A stretch of DNA of 64,000 nt from Alentia gelatinosa (taxonomy: Eukaryota > Annelida > Polychaeta > Phyllodocida > Polynoidae). Made by a program: the position numbers and the translations under genes. How positions within the stretch are numbered: the stretch's first letter is position 1; each line of letters begins with the position of its first letter. Where the stretch lies: NCBI GenBank assembly GCA_950022655.1, contig OX465583.1, forward strand, positions 33,569,360 to 33,633,359, in the 5' to 3' direction. The notes below the pieces were generated by a model. The model was not told the DNA's origin and ran no database searches. It saw only the letters and a program-made list of their open reading frames with translations. Of the stretch, positions 1 through 11,622 are shown piece by piece.

Positions 1-1120
1 AACCCAAGATACCGGAGGATAAAATTGTGAAACTGCACTAGAATAATCATGATATTGGCATGATGACAATTGACAATTACTTCGCCAGTAACAGGTTGAC
101 ACCATTTCAAATCTGAATTTGAACTAGTTTCAGATACAAGCCAGTGTAATCTACGAGGACTGGATGCTAGCTTATTCTTTAAATGGTTTGACTAATCCTT
201 TAAATTCTTTAAATGGTTTGACTAATCAATATTATCCCAATGTTTTATACGCATTTCTTGTTGAAACTTAAGAGAATTCTCCAGTGAGAAATTCAATCAA
301 TAAAGTTTCCTGCAATTCTAATTATGATAGTTACATTCAGTGAGAAATGCATAAATGAAATATACAGAAATCAAATAGAAGGGCAGGATCTACTTAGTGA
401 AACTAACATACTGTCTTGATGCCCAGTAAGTGCACTAAGCGTAAACACCAACCGTAACTTTCTGTCTGTGCAATCATCAATTGTAGGATCATTGTACTAC
501 ATACAGAAACACCTACGAGCGCTGGCGGAAAGGTAGGGAGTGTGTGCACTACTCGCAACCAATAGCGGGTGATGCCAGCGCACGGACTATTCTTTTGAAG
601 ATCCGACAATGCCGACAGGTCTCTCTGAAGCGACTTTGAACGATTCTCCTTGCAATTAACAGCGAGGATTTTCAATCGTCGCTATCAAAAGTAGCAATAT
701 TCTTATCATCACAATCTCTTCATCTATTTTTCTCCCAGAATAATATGATATCGATCATTCTTGGATTAAATCATTCCAAACATCCACTTATGACCTGTAA
801 AGTACTTTCAAATGCAAATATTTCCGTCACAAGACAAAAAATGAAGACCATCACAAGACCTGTCGAGACTTTAAGACGATAACCATCGCCTGTTGGTCGG
901 ATGACCGCCTCCCCTGACGAACTGCTTTTGACATGTGGGCCACCTTCCTGAGGAGTTTTGTGTCCAGGCAATGAGAGGGCGCAGAGGTCACACATGCCAG
1001 AGCAGACAGGGTCCAAGCATTGAAAGTCCGTGAGGAGAGGCAGTGGACGTCAGGGTAAGAGCATGCCCGTCGTCGGCACGCAAGCGTCGCTGCACCATTG
1101 ATGGAACAGTTTAAAGGGTC
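1..1120. other. unassigned AT-rich DNA
   Basis: I recognise no gene or repeat here. Minus-strand open frames at 403-675 and 771-1171 have no homology I can name, and they overlap one another in different frames. The stretch 480-640 is slightly richer in CpG than its surroundings. A near-direct repeat of TTTAAATGGTTTGACTAATC occurs around 178-227. Confidence 0.5.
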
Positions 1121-1126
1121 ACTCAC

Positions 1127-1220
1127 CTCTGTCATAAGAACTGCACTGGTTTGACCGCTTAGAGACAGCACATACGAGCTTTATTGTAATGTTACCTAAT
1201 CTATCTACGTCTGCACATTT
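1127..1220 (-). CDS. possible exon ending at a strong donor (unknown product)
   Basis: On the minus strand, ACAGAG|GTGAGT at 1121-1132 is a near-consensus splice donor. The frame before it is open back to an AATACAG acceptor-like site at 1221-1227 and gives KCADVDRLGNITIKLV...SSYDR, with phase 0 entry and phase 1 exit. The acceptor has a poor pyrimidine tract, and I recognise no family. Chance donors of this quality are expected several times in 64 kb, so this is weak. Confidence 0.13.
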
Positions 1221-1309
1221 CTGTATTATATCAATCAAGTCGTATGACGATTTATACACTATTGTTATTACATTTCTTCCAGTTTTCTGTCGTCCGGAAT
1301 TTAGCAACT

Positions 1310-2929
1310 ACATATTTTATTTCCAAAATTCATTTTTTCTTTAATCGTTCTTTTTTTGTTGTGTTCACACAATATGATGGCCTGTAGATCTAATCTTACA
1401 TTATTTCATAGTTAAGGTCTCAATAAAGTGGACGAGCTCTAGAGAGGGTCCGTTGTGTTCAATACCTAGTAGTGGCATCATTGTTTATTCTGATATTCTA
1501 ATAGTTCTATTGCAATAGAAATGGCAATGGAAGTCGCACGTGTCCAAATTGATCATTTAAAATCATTTTCGCTAGATTTATGTTGATATAATATAACATG
1601 CCGATGACGACTACAATAATTGCGTTATATCAGTCTTAGACCTTATGTCTGATGCTTAATCATTATCTAGCCCCGATATATTGAGTATCTCTAAAGAATA
1701 TATGAAGAGCTATGTTTTTGGTTGGTTATCTGTGTAAAAGCAATATATTTGGTCTATAATATATTACTATGACTTTATATTGAAATTGAGAAAGGTACCA
1801 CACGAGATCAACTAAACCTCACATATCTGTTATCTAGGTCTATTCCATCATCATTAATAATTTAGCCTTACATGAATAGTAAACACCTTGTTTGAATATG
1901 GAAATCAAGTCAAAAAGTCAAATTTTAATAGTCGGCCTGATGATAACTGATGCAACAGTGAGGTATTACACTTTTCAACACGTAGCTTGGGCATCAGAGC
2001 ATACCACAGGCCGAGAGCTGCTCTGTAGAGGATATACTACAGTGCTACCATCTGATGTTAACTGACGGCATCACAACAGCAAGCATGACAAAACCTGAAT
2101 CACTCATAAATGACCGATATCACGAATGATTTGTATGGATGTTGGCAGGAATTGTATGACAACTTTATCATATGAACAAAATATATATCATTAAATGTTA
2201 TAATGGGTCAGATGTTCTACAATTGTACAATTGGCGCTAGGATCATGAATTTTACAAAATTATATTTCCGCCTATATATTACATCATGAAATAAAAGCCT
2301 AGAGGTTACTCAGCAACTCGCAGTAGGTGTATTTTTGTATGTCTTAAGAAGTATACGCTTGATTTATTTGATATTTCTAAGTATGAAACACTCTGGAAGG
2401 AAATTATAGATGCAGGACAGAGATAAAAACGTAAAGAATCATTTACTCGAGGATTTCCATGGCCACTTATGAAAGTTAACATCCGCATTGCCAATCTATG
2501 GATAGCTTTGTTATACTTCTTTACATCATGATAGAATTTCAGATTGAACTTGTGATATTGGACAAGGTTTTAAAACAACAGGAATTTGTGCAGAGAGATT
2601 GAAATAACAAAAGAAAACTCCAAAACATGCAGTTCTCAACGTACTAGAGTAACTAGATTTTTATTCGAGACCTAGAAATAGTAGCCCTCTTAATGATGAG
2701 ACTAAATGGGAAGCACATGTTGGAACCTTTTTGAAAGGTGGCCATCAAAGGATATATCACTAGGGACTTTGTTTCAGCATAAAAGGACTATTTTCCCGTA
2801 TTCCATGGCTTTGAGGCCATATACCACAATTTCTAATCCATATATTATTTTGACTAATTGTACATTTCCTTCAACTCTCAACTGGCACATATCTGTATAA
2901 ACATATATGCTTATCCCTTTTGGAGTATC
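1310..2929. other. unassigned AT-rich DNA
   Basis: No gene, repeat family or structured RNA is recognised. Several short open frames on both strands are within chance expectation. Confidence 0.5.
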
Positions 2930-3966
2930 ATAGAGAGTGGTGCGTCTGTGCACATAACTATTTCAGAGACAGTAACTCCATATTAGCAACCCCTCACACA
3001 GACACTTCTCACCTTCCTCCATTGATCAGATTATCCATTCTATCACACTTATATCCATATATGACTTAATTAAGAAACATTTTTAATGCATTATGATACA
3101 CTGATTTTAATCAAGTAATTGGTTATGATATCTTATGATATTCTCTTACCTTTATTTAATTAAATGATTTAGGCATACCACGCTCTTCCACTTTAAATGG
3201 AAATGGTATTTGCTCCTAGTTCAGCGCGGGAAATCGCACTCATATACGTCATCTAGAGAGGTTAGAATGCTCACACAGGCTTTCAGCTTACTGCAGAGAA
3301 TCTAACACTTTGCTATCAATGTCCCAACTATGAAGACCTGGGTAAATGAGCAGGGGCCCAGTATCCCAGTCTAGACCATACCCCTGCCCCACGACTTATT
3401 TGGTTCCTTTTAATAGAACATTCATGGATGAGTGAATGTGTGAACGTGTGTGTGGTGCAATGTTGCAAATCAAAGGAAATCACATATTAACAAGGTGTAT
3501 TGATTGACTGCATCTAAAGTATGGCTGATAGTCAACCTGAAGAAAGTATCTTAATGGACCATGATAATAGAGGGAAAACATATGACAAATATGTTAGTAA
3601 GAGGACTACAGACAGCACTAGTAGTACTCCAAATCAAGTACTCTCAAGCCAAACAAACATGAGTGTATCAAGTGCTAAGGGGCTATCAGAGAGTGAACTG
3701 AGTGGCATAGCTGACCTATTAGCCAGAGAAGTAGGGCAGTTGACCAAGACCCTAAATGAAAAATTCAGTCACAACCACGACAAGGTGAATGTGATCTGTA
3801 GTATGCTAGACCAGGCACAAGTCAAAATCAAAAACGTTAGCCAGAAAATGACAAACATCTCAAAAGAAATATACCGAAGTATTGATATTCTTTTACTTTT
3901 ATTTCATGAGATTTCGGTATACCGCGCTCTTCCATTATGAATGGAAATAACATATGCTCCTAGTTA
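2930..3966 (+). mobile_element. family A retroelement-like copy 1 (tail-body-tail)
   Basis: Three parts are visible. A tail (about 2930-3220) ends in GCTCTTCCACTTTAAATGGA followed by TTTGCTCCTAGT. A body (about 3223-3890) begins AGCGCGGGAAATCGC. A second partial tail (about 3870-3963) ends the same way as the first. Similar sequence recurs at 10470-10850 and 55926-57437, so this is a dispersed family. The tail carries a small hairpin, TTCCATT..AATGGAA, near its end. The tail joins directly to the body start, which suggests either head-to-tail copies or long terminal repeats. I cannot tell which, and no reverse transcriptase is present. The copy is decayed and probably non-autonomous. Confidence 0.65.
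3521..3940 (+). CDS. family A ORF, coiled-coil (ORF1-like)
   Basis: This 139-codon frame starts MADSQPEESILMDHD and contains a Glu/Leu-rich segment (SESELSGIADLLAREVGQL) that looks helical or coiled-coil. The same segment is present in the 56-kb copy as SESELSGIVDLLAREIGQL, with mostly conservative changes (A/V, V/I). A shared reading frame between diverged copies argues that this was once translated. The size and position near the 5' end of the element resemble the N-terminal part of a non-LTR ORF1, but no RNA-binding knuckle is present. After about residue 112 the frame runs into tail sequence, so the native C-terminus is lost. Confidence 0.5.
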   Translation: MADSQPEESILMDHDNRGKTYDKYVSKRTTDSTSSTPNQVLSSQTNMSVSSAKGLSESELSGIADLLAREVGQLTKTLNEKFSHNHDKVNVICSMLDQAQVKIKNVSQKMTNISKEIYRSIDILLLLFHEISVYRALPL

Positions 3967-4325
3967 TTTCAATTGCCATCCAAGTCCGAGTTATATGGAA
4001 ATTCAGTGTTGTATTAGCAATTTTGATTAAAAAAACCACCATATACGGCCAGTACGTGTGCTAACAACATGGTGAAATTGTTAGTACATCCGAGATCTTG
4101 TGCAATGATTGTCATCAGCGTGACATTTTTTCATGGACAGTGTACCTCTATGGATTGGAAGTGGGCGGTAGATAACACTGTGAGAGTGGCGCCGATGTCT
4201 GCCGCACCCGGCCGACACCGACCGCAGCATCGTCTAGTGGCAGAATGTGTGAACCACTTAACTGTACTGAGATCGAAGACAGTATCCGTCTGCATCGACA
4301 AAGAGAATTCTAAAGGGTTTTTTTG
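3967..4325. other. unassigned, with a CpG-rich patch
   Basis: 4130-4280 is richer in G, C and CpG than its surroundings and is open in both directions (plus 4069-4326, minus 4131-4352). Neither product is recognisable. It could be an exon or a regulatory block. Confidence 0.3.
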
Positions 4326-4706
4326 ATACTTAGAATAAAGATAAAGGCACAATTCAAAGTATCTCAGGAAGGCCAGTAATAATATTTTATGAGGGTCAGG
4401 TCTCTTAAGGCTGAGTCATTTTTAAGATTTTCATCTCAGGGGGTACTTTTGATGATTTATCATGTCAGGCTACTGTTCCATACATTGTCACTGTCAGGAT
4501 ACTTAGACACTTAGAATTAAGATAGAGGCACAATTTAACATATTTCAGAAAGGCCTTTAAAAACTCTTTTGTAAGGGCTTGGTCTCATAAGCCTGCGAAA
4601 AATGGTAATTTTTTTGTCACTACAGAATGACAGTGTCTGAGGCTGTTGTCCGACATAAAAAAAATCAAAAGTATCCCGTGAGATGAAAATCTTAAAAATG
4701 TCTCAG
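4326..4706. repeat. foldback/duplicated element
   Basis: The segment at about 4330-4440 is partly repeated at 4500-4610; both start GATACTTAGA and share AAGGCC and GGTCT blocks. In addition, 4416-4458 (TTTTTAAGATTTTCATCTCA) recurs in reverse complement at 4664-4702 (TGAGATGAAAATCTTAAAAA). A direct and an inverted copy together give a foldback about 380 bp long. No coding frame is recognisable. It is likely a MITE-like or foldback repeat. Confidence 0.5.
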
Positions 4707-5916
4707 CATCCCATGATATTTTAAAAATGGAAGTTAAAGTGACCCGCATTGTTGAGAAGGCCCTAACCAGATATGAAATATAGTTCCTAATACACGCGGC
4801 AGGTGTCATCAGTGGGCTTGATTAGTCAGTAGTGCAGATTGTTGATATAAGATGGCGCCACTTATCATTCTTTACACATATTTGTAGAGGGAGCAACACT
4901 TTCTCTGCAGAGGTCCAGTTTCCCATTAACATGTAAAATAACTAGTTCTAATCTTTCTTAAGAGTGAGGAATAGAGAATACTACGTGTATAAGTGATCTG
5001 TGACGAGTCCTGTGCATTATCTCACCCCTGGAATAAATGTCCATAGGCTTAACATTGGAGACTCGTTCATATTATACTGCATCAAACTCTTGGTGAACGA
5101 CGACTTTGACAAAAACTTGTTGGTTTTTTTCTTAAGTATATATACTGCACATGACTGGTGACAGATAAATGGATGAAGTGACGGAACAATGACAGGTAGA
5201 CCTGTGAGCTAAAAGAGGCAGGCAGTTTTAGGTATAACACACTGGCCACTCTACATTCATGCCAGAATAGCCCTCACCCCCTCCCCTCCTACAACCACTC
5301 CATCTACTTTACTGACCAATTAGCTACACTCAAGAGCCTATCTTTTTTCTGGCTTACTGCTCTCCTACCACTTTACAATGCATGTGGTTGTTTCTCATAG
5401 AAGCAGTGCATTTAGGTCTAGGGGGGCAAAAATAAAAATGGTGGAGGATGGTAAAAATAATTATGTGGTCATAAAGTCTATTGTATGGGTCAATTTTTGT
5501 TGAAATATTATTGGTTAAATATTAAAACTGTGGACACCAGGGTTCACAGAACATATGTGCATTGAAATGTGCTCGTGCTACATGGATATTTCACCAAAAT
5601 AAAGAAAATTTAAAAATTCTATGTTTCTATTATAAATAAAAGGTTAATATCACGAAAAATAAGTAGTATCGTATAATTGATGCTCGTTCACAGCACTAAA
5701 TTAAAATTATAACTTTTTTATAAGCCGGAAATCAAAATTCCCTATCATGAAAACCCTGTCTTTTTTTCAATTGGAGGAAACCACAAACTTTGCGTTTGCT
5801 GTAGTTAATTAAATAAAGTCAAATACAGCTGATGTTAGTGTAACATCTTTACTTTCATGTTAATGTGTAAAAAAATCCTATATATCCCCAAAACCTTAAT
5901 AATTGAACTGGCTTAA
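4707..5916. other. unassigned DNA
   Basis: No gene is recognised. TTATCTCACCCC, beginning at about 5018, matches the terminal motif of the small elements at 47.3 and 52.9 kb, but I find no partner end nearby. Confidence 0.4.
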
Positions 5917-5966
5917 ATATCCACGTAGCACGATTTTTGTCTGATATATCCACGTAGCACGATTTT
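5917..5966. repeat. two copies of the ATCCACGTAGCACGAT motif
   Basis: ATATCCACGTAGCACGAT occurs at about 5917 and again at about 5946. The same core recurs on the far side of the tandem-repeat block, at 9278-9340 and 9707-9724. Confidence 0.8.
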
Positions 5967-6089
5967 GGTAACAGGATTTTGGTTGGCTGGCAGGTTTTGG
6001 TGGGTTGTCATCAGCCGTAATTAGTGGTTTATTCTAAAATTGAGTGAGACAATCGTTTTTATTCGCGTTTTTAATGTTTAGTCAATCAA

Positions 6090-6777
6090 GGGTCAGAAAG
6101 GGTCACTAAGTATGTGTCACTCAGAAAGGGTCACTAAGTATGTGTCACTATGAAAGGGTCACTCAGTATGTGTCACTCAGGAAGGGTCACTAAGTATGTG
6201 TCACTTAGTATGTGTCACTCAGAAAGGTTCACTAACAATGTGTCACTAAGAATATGTCACTGAGGAAGGGTCACTAAGTACATGTGTGTGTCACCTAGTA
6301 TGTGTCACTTAGTATGTGTCACTCAGAAAGGGTCACTTAGGATGTGTCACTCAGGAAGGATCACTAAGTATGTGTCACACAGAAAGGGTTACTTAGTATG
6401 TGTCACTCAGGAAGGGTCACTAAGTATGTTTCACTTAGTATATGTCACTTAGTATGTATCACTCAGAAAGGGTCACTTAGTATGTGTCACTTAGAAAGGG
6501 TCACATAATATGTGTCACTAAGAAAGGATCACTAAGTACATGTATGTGTCCCTTAGTATGCATCACTCAGAAAGGATCACATATGTGTCACTTATAAAGG
6601 GTTACTTAGTATGTGTCACTCATACTTGGTAACCCTTTCTGAGTGACCCATACTAAATGGCCTTGTCTGAATGACTCTTTCTGAGTGACACAATAAGTAA
6701 CGCCATCTGAGTGACCCTTCCTGAGTGACACATACTAAGTCACCCTTTCTGAGTGACACATACTTAGTGACCCTTTT
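6090..6777. repeat. 28-bp minisatellite with an internal orientation switch
   Basis: The array is built from two 14-bp half units, GGGTCACTAAGTAT and GTGTCACTCAGAAA, repeated with variation from about 6090 to 6621. From about 6624 to 6777 the same unit runs in reverse complement (TTTCTGAGTGACACATACTT). The array is therefore one long imperfect foldback. Confidence 0.9.
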
Positions 6778-6834
6778 CTAAAACGACTAAGAGTAGTTGA
6801 CATGTAGTAATATCCAAGCGATAGCTCCTAGCTC

Positions 6835-8343
6835 GATCGAAGGGTCGGTGGGTGGAGGGATTGATGGGTTAATTGGTTGTTGGGTCCGTGGGTCAATCAG
6901 TCGATGGGTTGTCAGGTCAGCAGGTCGCTCAGTTTGTGGCTCGATGAGTTAGTGGAATGATCGATCGGTCAGTGGATGGATCAATTGGTCTGTTGGACAG
7001 TCAGTCTGTCAGTGGGTCGATCGATTGGTCAGTGGGTCCATCGGTCAGTTAGTGAATCGATCAATCAGTCGATGGGAAGATCAGTTTGTTGGTCGGTTGG
7101 TCGGTCAGTCAATCCATTGGTCCATTGGGAAGATTGGTGGGTTGATTGGTTGATGGTCGGTGGGACGATCTGTCGGTGGGACGATCTGTCGGTGGGACGA
7201 TCTGTCGGGATGATCTGTCGGTGGGACGATAGGTCGGTGGGACGATCGGTTGGTGGGACGATCGGTCGGTGGGACGATTAGTCAGACAGTCGATCCCTCA
7301 GTCATTGGGAAGGTCAGTGGGTCGATCAGTCAATTGGTCGGTGGGTAGATCTGTTGTTGGTCAATCAATCAATCAGTCGATCTATCAGTGGGACGATCAG
7401 TTAGTTGGTCGATTGGTGGGTCAGTCAATCCATCGGTCCATTGGGAAGATTGGTGGGTCGATTGGTTGATGGGTCAATTGGTCAATGGCTCGATTGGTCA
7501 ATGGGTCAATTGGTGTGTCGATCGGTCGGTGGGTCGATCGGTTGGTCAGTTGGTCGGTTGGTTAATCAGTCGGTGGTTCAATCTGCTGGTTGATCAATCG
7601 GTCAGTGGATCAATTGGTCGGTGGGTCGATCAGTCAGTGGGTTGATCTGTCAGTGGGTTGATGGGTCAATCAGTCAATTGATAGGTAGGTCTATTGGTCT
7701 GTGGAATGATAAGTCGGTGGGTCAATCAGTCAGTGGGTCAATTGGTCTGTACGATGATCAGTCCGTTGGTCAATCAGTCAATGAGTCGATCAATCGGTCG
7801 GTTGGTCGGTGTGATGATCAGTTGCTGTGTCAATCAGCCAGTGGGACAATCAGTTTATGGGAAGATCAGTCGGTCAGTCGATTGATCGGTCATTAGGAAG
7901 GTCGGTTGGTCAATCGGTCAGTGATTCGATTGGTAGGTGGGTCAATTGATCAGTGGGTCAATCGGTCAGTCAGTGGGTAGGTTGGTGGGTTAATCAGTGA
8001 GTGGGACGATCAGTGAGTGGGACGATCAGTGAGTGGGACGATCAGTGAGTGGGACGATCAGTGAGTGGGACGATCAGTGAGTGGGACGATCAGTGAGTGG
8101 GACGATCAGTGAGTGGGACGATCAGTGAGTGCGGACGGTCGGTGGTCGGGACGAACGGTTGTCGGGACGAACGGTCGTCGGGACGAACGGTCGGTGGGAC
8201 GATCGGTCATTGGGATGATCGGTCGTTGGGACGATCGGTCGGTGGGACGAACGGTCATTGGGACGATCAGTTGGTGGGATGATCGGTCGGTGGGACAATT
8301 GGTCGGTCGGTGGCATGATCGGTTGGTTGGTCAATCGGTCAGT
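6835..8343. repeat. degenerate 4-bp array (GGTC/GATC/AGTC/GGGA)
   Basis: About 1.5 kb of 4-bp words based on GGTC, GATC, AGTC, AATC and GGGA. It has longer local units such as GGTCGGTGGGACGATC (7160-7280) and GATCAGTGAGTGGGAC (7998-8120). All plus-strand frames stay open for long stretches and translate as Gly-Arg-Ser-Val type repeats. These are products of the repeat, not genes. Degeneracy is high at the left and lower at about 8000-8120, suggesting local recent expansion. Confidence 0.92.
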
Positions 8344-9218
8344 CAGGGAGGCAGGGAAGCAGGCAGGCAGGCAGGCAGGGAAGCAGGCAGGCAGGGAAGC
8401 AGGCAGGCAGGCAGGCAGACAGGGAGGGAAGCAGGGAGGGAAGCAGGGAGGGAAGCAGGGAGGCAGGCAGGGAGACAGGCAGGGAGGCAGGCAGGGAGGC
8501 AGGCAGGGAGGCAGGCAGGCAGGCAGGGAGTGAGGGAGGGAGGCTGGCAGGTAGGCGGGGAGGCAGGCAGGGAGGGAAGCAGGGAGACAGGCAGGGAGGC
8601 AGGCAGGCAGGCAGGCAGGCAGGGAAGCAGGCAGGCAGGGAGGTAGGCAGGCAGGCAGACAGGGAGTGAGGGAGGTAGGCAGGGATGCAGACAGGGAGGC
8701 AGACAGGCAGGCAGGCAGGCAGGGAGTGAGGGAGGCAGGCAGGCAGGCAGGCGGGGAGGCAGGCAGGGAGGGAAGAAGGGAGGCAGGCAGGGAGGCAGGC
8801 AGGCAGGGAGGCAGGCAGGGAGGCAGGCAGGGAGGCAGGGAGGTAGGCAGGGAAGCAGGCAGGCAAGGAAGCAGGCAGGCAGGGAGGCAGGCAGGGAGTG
8901 AGGGAGGCAGGCAGGGAGGCAGGCAGGGAGGCAGGCAGGGAGTGGGGGAGGGAGATGGGGAGAGAGGGAGGCAGGCAGGGAGGCAGACAAGCAGGCAGGC
9001 AGGGAGTGAGGGAGGCAGGCAGGCAGGGAAGAAGGGAGGCAGGCAGGCAGACCGGCCGGCCAGGCAGGTAGGCAGGTAGGGAGTGAGGGAGGGAGACAGG
9101 GAGGGAGGCAGGGAGGCAGGAAGGGAGGCAGGTAGGCAATGAGGCAGGGAGTGAGGGAGGCAGGCAGGCAGGCAGGCAGGGAGTGAGGGAGGCAGGGAGG
9201 GAGGCAGGCAGGGGAGGA
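8344..9218. repeat. GGCA/GGGA tetranucleotide array
   Basis: Nearly pure runs of GGCA and GGGA with occasional GACA, GGTA and GTGA. The plus strand is G-rich with frequent GGG runs and could form G-quadruplexes; the minus strand translates as a Leu-Pro-Ala-Cys repeat. The array abuts the GGTC array without a spacer. Long open frames on both strands (up to 409 codons on minus) come from the 4-bp period and are not genes. Confidence 0.95.
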
Positions 9219-9277
9219 AAAGTCCTGTATCAGATTTGACCATTTGAATTGTATAGACCGATAATATGGCGATATTG

Positions 9278-9340
9278 CACGATCCGCGTAGCATGATCCA
9301 CGTAGCACGATCCACGTAGTACGATCCACGTAGCGCGATA
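9278..9340. repeat. four 14-bp units of CACGATCCACGTAG
   Basis: Four adjacent 14-bp units (CACGATCCGCGTAG, CATGATCCACGTAG, CACGATCCACGTAG, TACGATCCACGTAG) sit just beyond the GGCA array. A single related copy, ATATCCACGTGGCACGAT, lies at 9707-9724. Confidence 0.88.
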
Positions 9341-9345
9341 TTTCT

Positions 9346-10326
9346 AGTCAATATTTAGCTAAAATTAACATTATACGTTCATAAAAAAAAATTTCACTTT
9401 GTAAATCTATCGATCACGCCTACCGTGACATTATCTATCATCATAGTTTGATTAGTTAAATATCATATTGATTAACAAAAATGCATATTTCTAGGTATCA
9501 CTGTTATTTTACGCCAGCTACTGTCCAGAACGGGGGCTTCAAGTGCACATATGTTAGTGGTCTACAATTATAGTCCTTTATCTTTATACAATATATTTTC
9601 TTAATGAAAAAATATTTCAAACCACTACCTTACCTCCTTTGATATTCGCATACAAATGTAGCCTACTTATATATTACTCAAAATAAGTTTAGAACGTTGG
9701 AACAAAATATCCACGTGGCACGATCTCAATTTTCTCCAACCTTATTTTCTCTACAACATTCTAAAAATAGAAGATTTAATTTGTTTGAATTTTTGATAGA
9801 AATCATCGTCCAATGCAATAATCTCATTGGAAAATATAAAAAGCCGCCCTCTGGTATGGTAAAACATTAATTATTTACGAAAATAGGCTCTCTATGTCAT
9901 TTATATGCTCATTTTTGGTGATTTTCACCTATTTTGACCCCCTGGAGACGAAAATATTGGTATTTGACCAATAAAACCTATACTCCCCCTCGAGCACTTG
10001 ACGAGATTCATGCACTGGTTTCGTGAGAATGAGCCGTGTACATTTGAAATCTGATGGGACACAGCTGACTGCATAGCATTCCACATCTGAAGGGACATAC
10101 CGTTCACTATGATCTTCAAAGAAACATAGACCTAGTAAAGGAGGTATGAGGTTGGTGGAAGGGTAGGCATATGACTCTTTATCCTGTACCTCATATAAAT
10201 CTCCATATATTTAACATGGAGTGACTGCATTATGCCATGGTTATGCCATGTAATATTCATATGCCACAGGTGACATATGAAGTTAAAAACATGTGATGGG
10301 ATAGGATAAAATCTAAACATCACTTA
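9346..10326. other. unassigned DNA
   Basis: Apart from the single motif copy at 9707-9724, no gene or repeat is recognised. A 64-codon minus frame (9925-10119) has no recognisable homology. Confidence 0.45.
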
Positions 10327-10448
10327 ATTTCATACAATTGTTTACATGGCATTCGTTGTCTTCTGCTGCAGATATCACTCAGCTCCGCTTTGTGATATTA
10401 TTCCGCGAAAACAACTCATGCCATACCGTATAAATAATTGTATGAAAT
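10327..10448. repeat. small hairpin/MITE-like element
   Basis: The left arm ATTTCATACAATTGTTTACA (from 10327) and the right arm (10419-10448, reading TGCCATACC...TTGTATGAAAT) are imperfect reverse complements enclosing about 70 bp. A TGCTGCAG acceptor-like site lies inside, but the fold makes a short inverted-repeat element the better explanation. Confidence 0.6.
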
Positions 10449-10469
10449 TTTGTGACATTTCTTGATAAT

Positions 10470-10850
10470 CTCAACCCAGTCACTCCATATTAACACCTCT
10501 CCCATGCCACTCTAATACACACACTCCTTACTTTCACCCACTGGCCAGGTTATTGAACCTGTTATACTCAGACCCATACAGATATATTTTTAATGCTTTA
10601 GGATGTACGGTATACACTGATTTTAATACCAGAAATTAGTTTCATTAAGTAAGCCTGTTCATGACACTTGAGAATGACTAGCAAATTAGTTATTTAGGTT
10701 TATTGAAACATTCTTGATACTTAATTTTCGATCAAATACAGATGGCTCAAATAGATAATTTCTTATGATTATTCTCTTACTTTTATTTAATGAAGTAATT
10801 TAGGTATACCGCGCTCTTCCATTGTAAATGGAAATATCATAGCTCCTAGT
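10470..10850 (+). mobile_element. family A tail (solo copy)
   Basis: This matches the tail at 2930-3220: CAGTCACTCCATATTAACACC, then CACACACTCCTTACTTTC, then TTTTTAATGC, ending GCGCTCTTCCATTGTAAATG followed by AGCTCCTAGT. There is no body on either side. A solo tail fits a solo LTR, or a 5'-truncated non-LTR copy. Confidence 0.65.
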
Positions 10851-11040
10851 TTCTCCCTCCCGGCGCCGCAGGTACCGGTATGATGGCGGCAACGCGGTGC
10901 GGCCGAGGCACGACTGAGACTTTCTGACTTTCTCACCACCGGCCTCGGTTGGGCCCAAACGTCCCGACTTAGGGTAGGCCTAGTGGGCCCTAACGCCCGG
11001 CATTCGTAAAAGAAACAATAAGAGGAGTTCCGCCAAGCTT
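10851..11040. other. GC- and CpG-rich block abutting the family A tail
   Basis: About 190 bp rich in CCGG/GGCC-type words (GGCGCCGCAGGTACCGG, then GGCCTAGTGGGCCC). It starts exactly at the tail end. It may be the 5' region of another element or a regulatory island. GATGGCGGC at about 10880 resembles a YY1 core. Confidence 0.35.
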
Positions 11041-11622
11041 AGAACTTATGCAATCCCAAATGAAATAGGTTTTAAAAAAGCCCCTTCCAGGTTAACCTGT
11101 TCATTGAATAAAAATATAGTAGCCAACTGGTACCGGTGTCTAGTGTTTGAGATGCCAGGTAATATTACACCACAGAGTAGAGAGAACTCTGTGATTACAC
11201 TAATAGGCATCCTTGTATTCTTCTTTTGAATAATAATATTTCTATCTTCCCGTATAATATCGAGTGACATTATATCACAAAACTATATGAATTAGACCAA
11301 AAAACATCTTCCTTGACTGGCTGGCGACAACTACAAAATCCTAGATGGCGCTAGAGGTAGTATCAAGAGACTCCACAAGATGGCCCTCCGATCTGTCGCT
11401 AAATATAGTCTCGATGAAGTGATTGTTCAAATATCTATTCTGTTAGATCTTTAAACCCCATTTTTCATTTACACAAGTCAGAATATTATTCTTATACATG
11501 ATGCAGTTCAAGTAGATAGTGTAGTTTGACGGCTATGTGACGATTTCCGAGCGAGGGACCTTGCGTCTTAGCTAATTATGTTCTGTCATAATGGCCGCAT
11601 AGATTTTGGCTTGTTGTTGTAG
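11041..11622. other. unassigned DNA
   Basis: No gene recognised. CTAGATGGCG at 11341-11350 fits the CTCF core YAGRKGGCR. A 74-codon minus frame (11046-11270) is unassigned. Confidence 0.35.

Noticed and set aside
6090..6777. CRISPR-like array (28-bp repeats)
   Set aside because: Repeats are contiguous with no unique spacers, vary freely, switch strand, and the DNA is eukaryotic.
6976..8646. Gly-Arg-Ser-Val repeat proteins on the plus strand
   Set aside because: Same reason: frames follow the 4-bp GGTC array and overlap each other.
8122..9351. 409-codon minus-strand frame (Leu-Pro-Ala-Cys repeat) and overlapping 328- and 266-codon frames
   Set aside because: They are translations of the GGCA/GGGA array; a 4-bp repeat without stop words is open in several frames at once.
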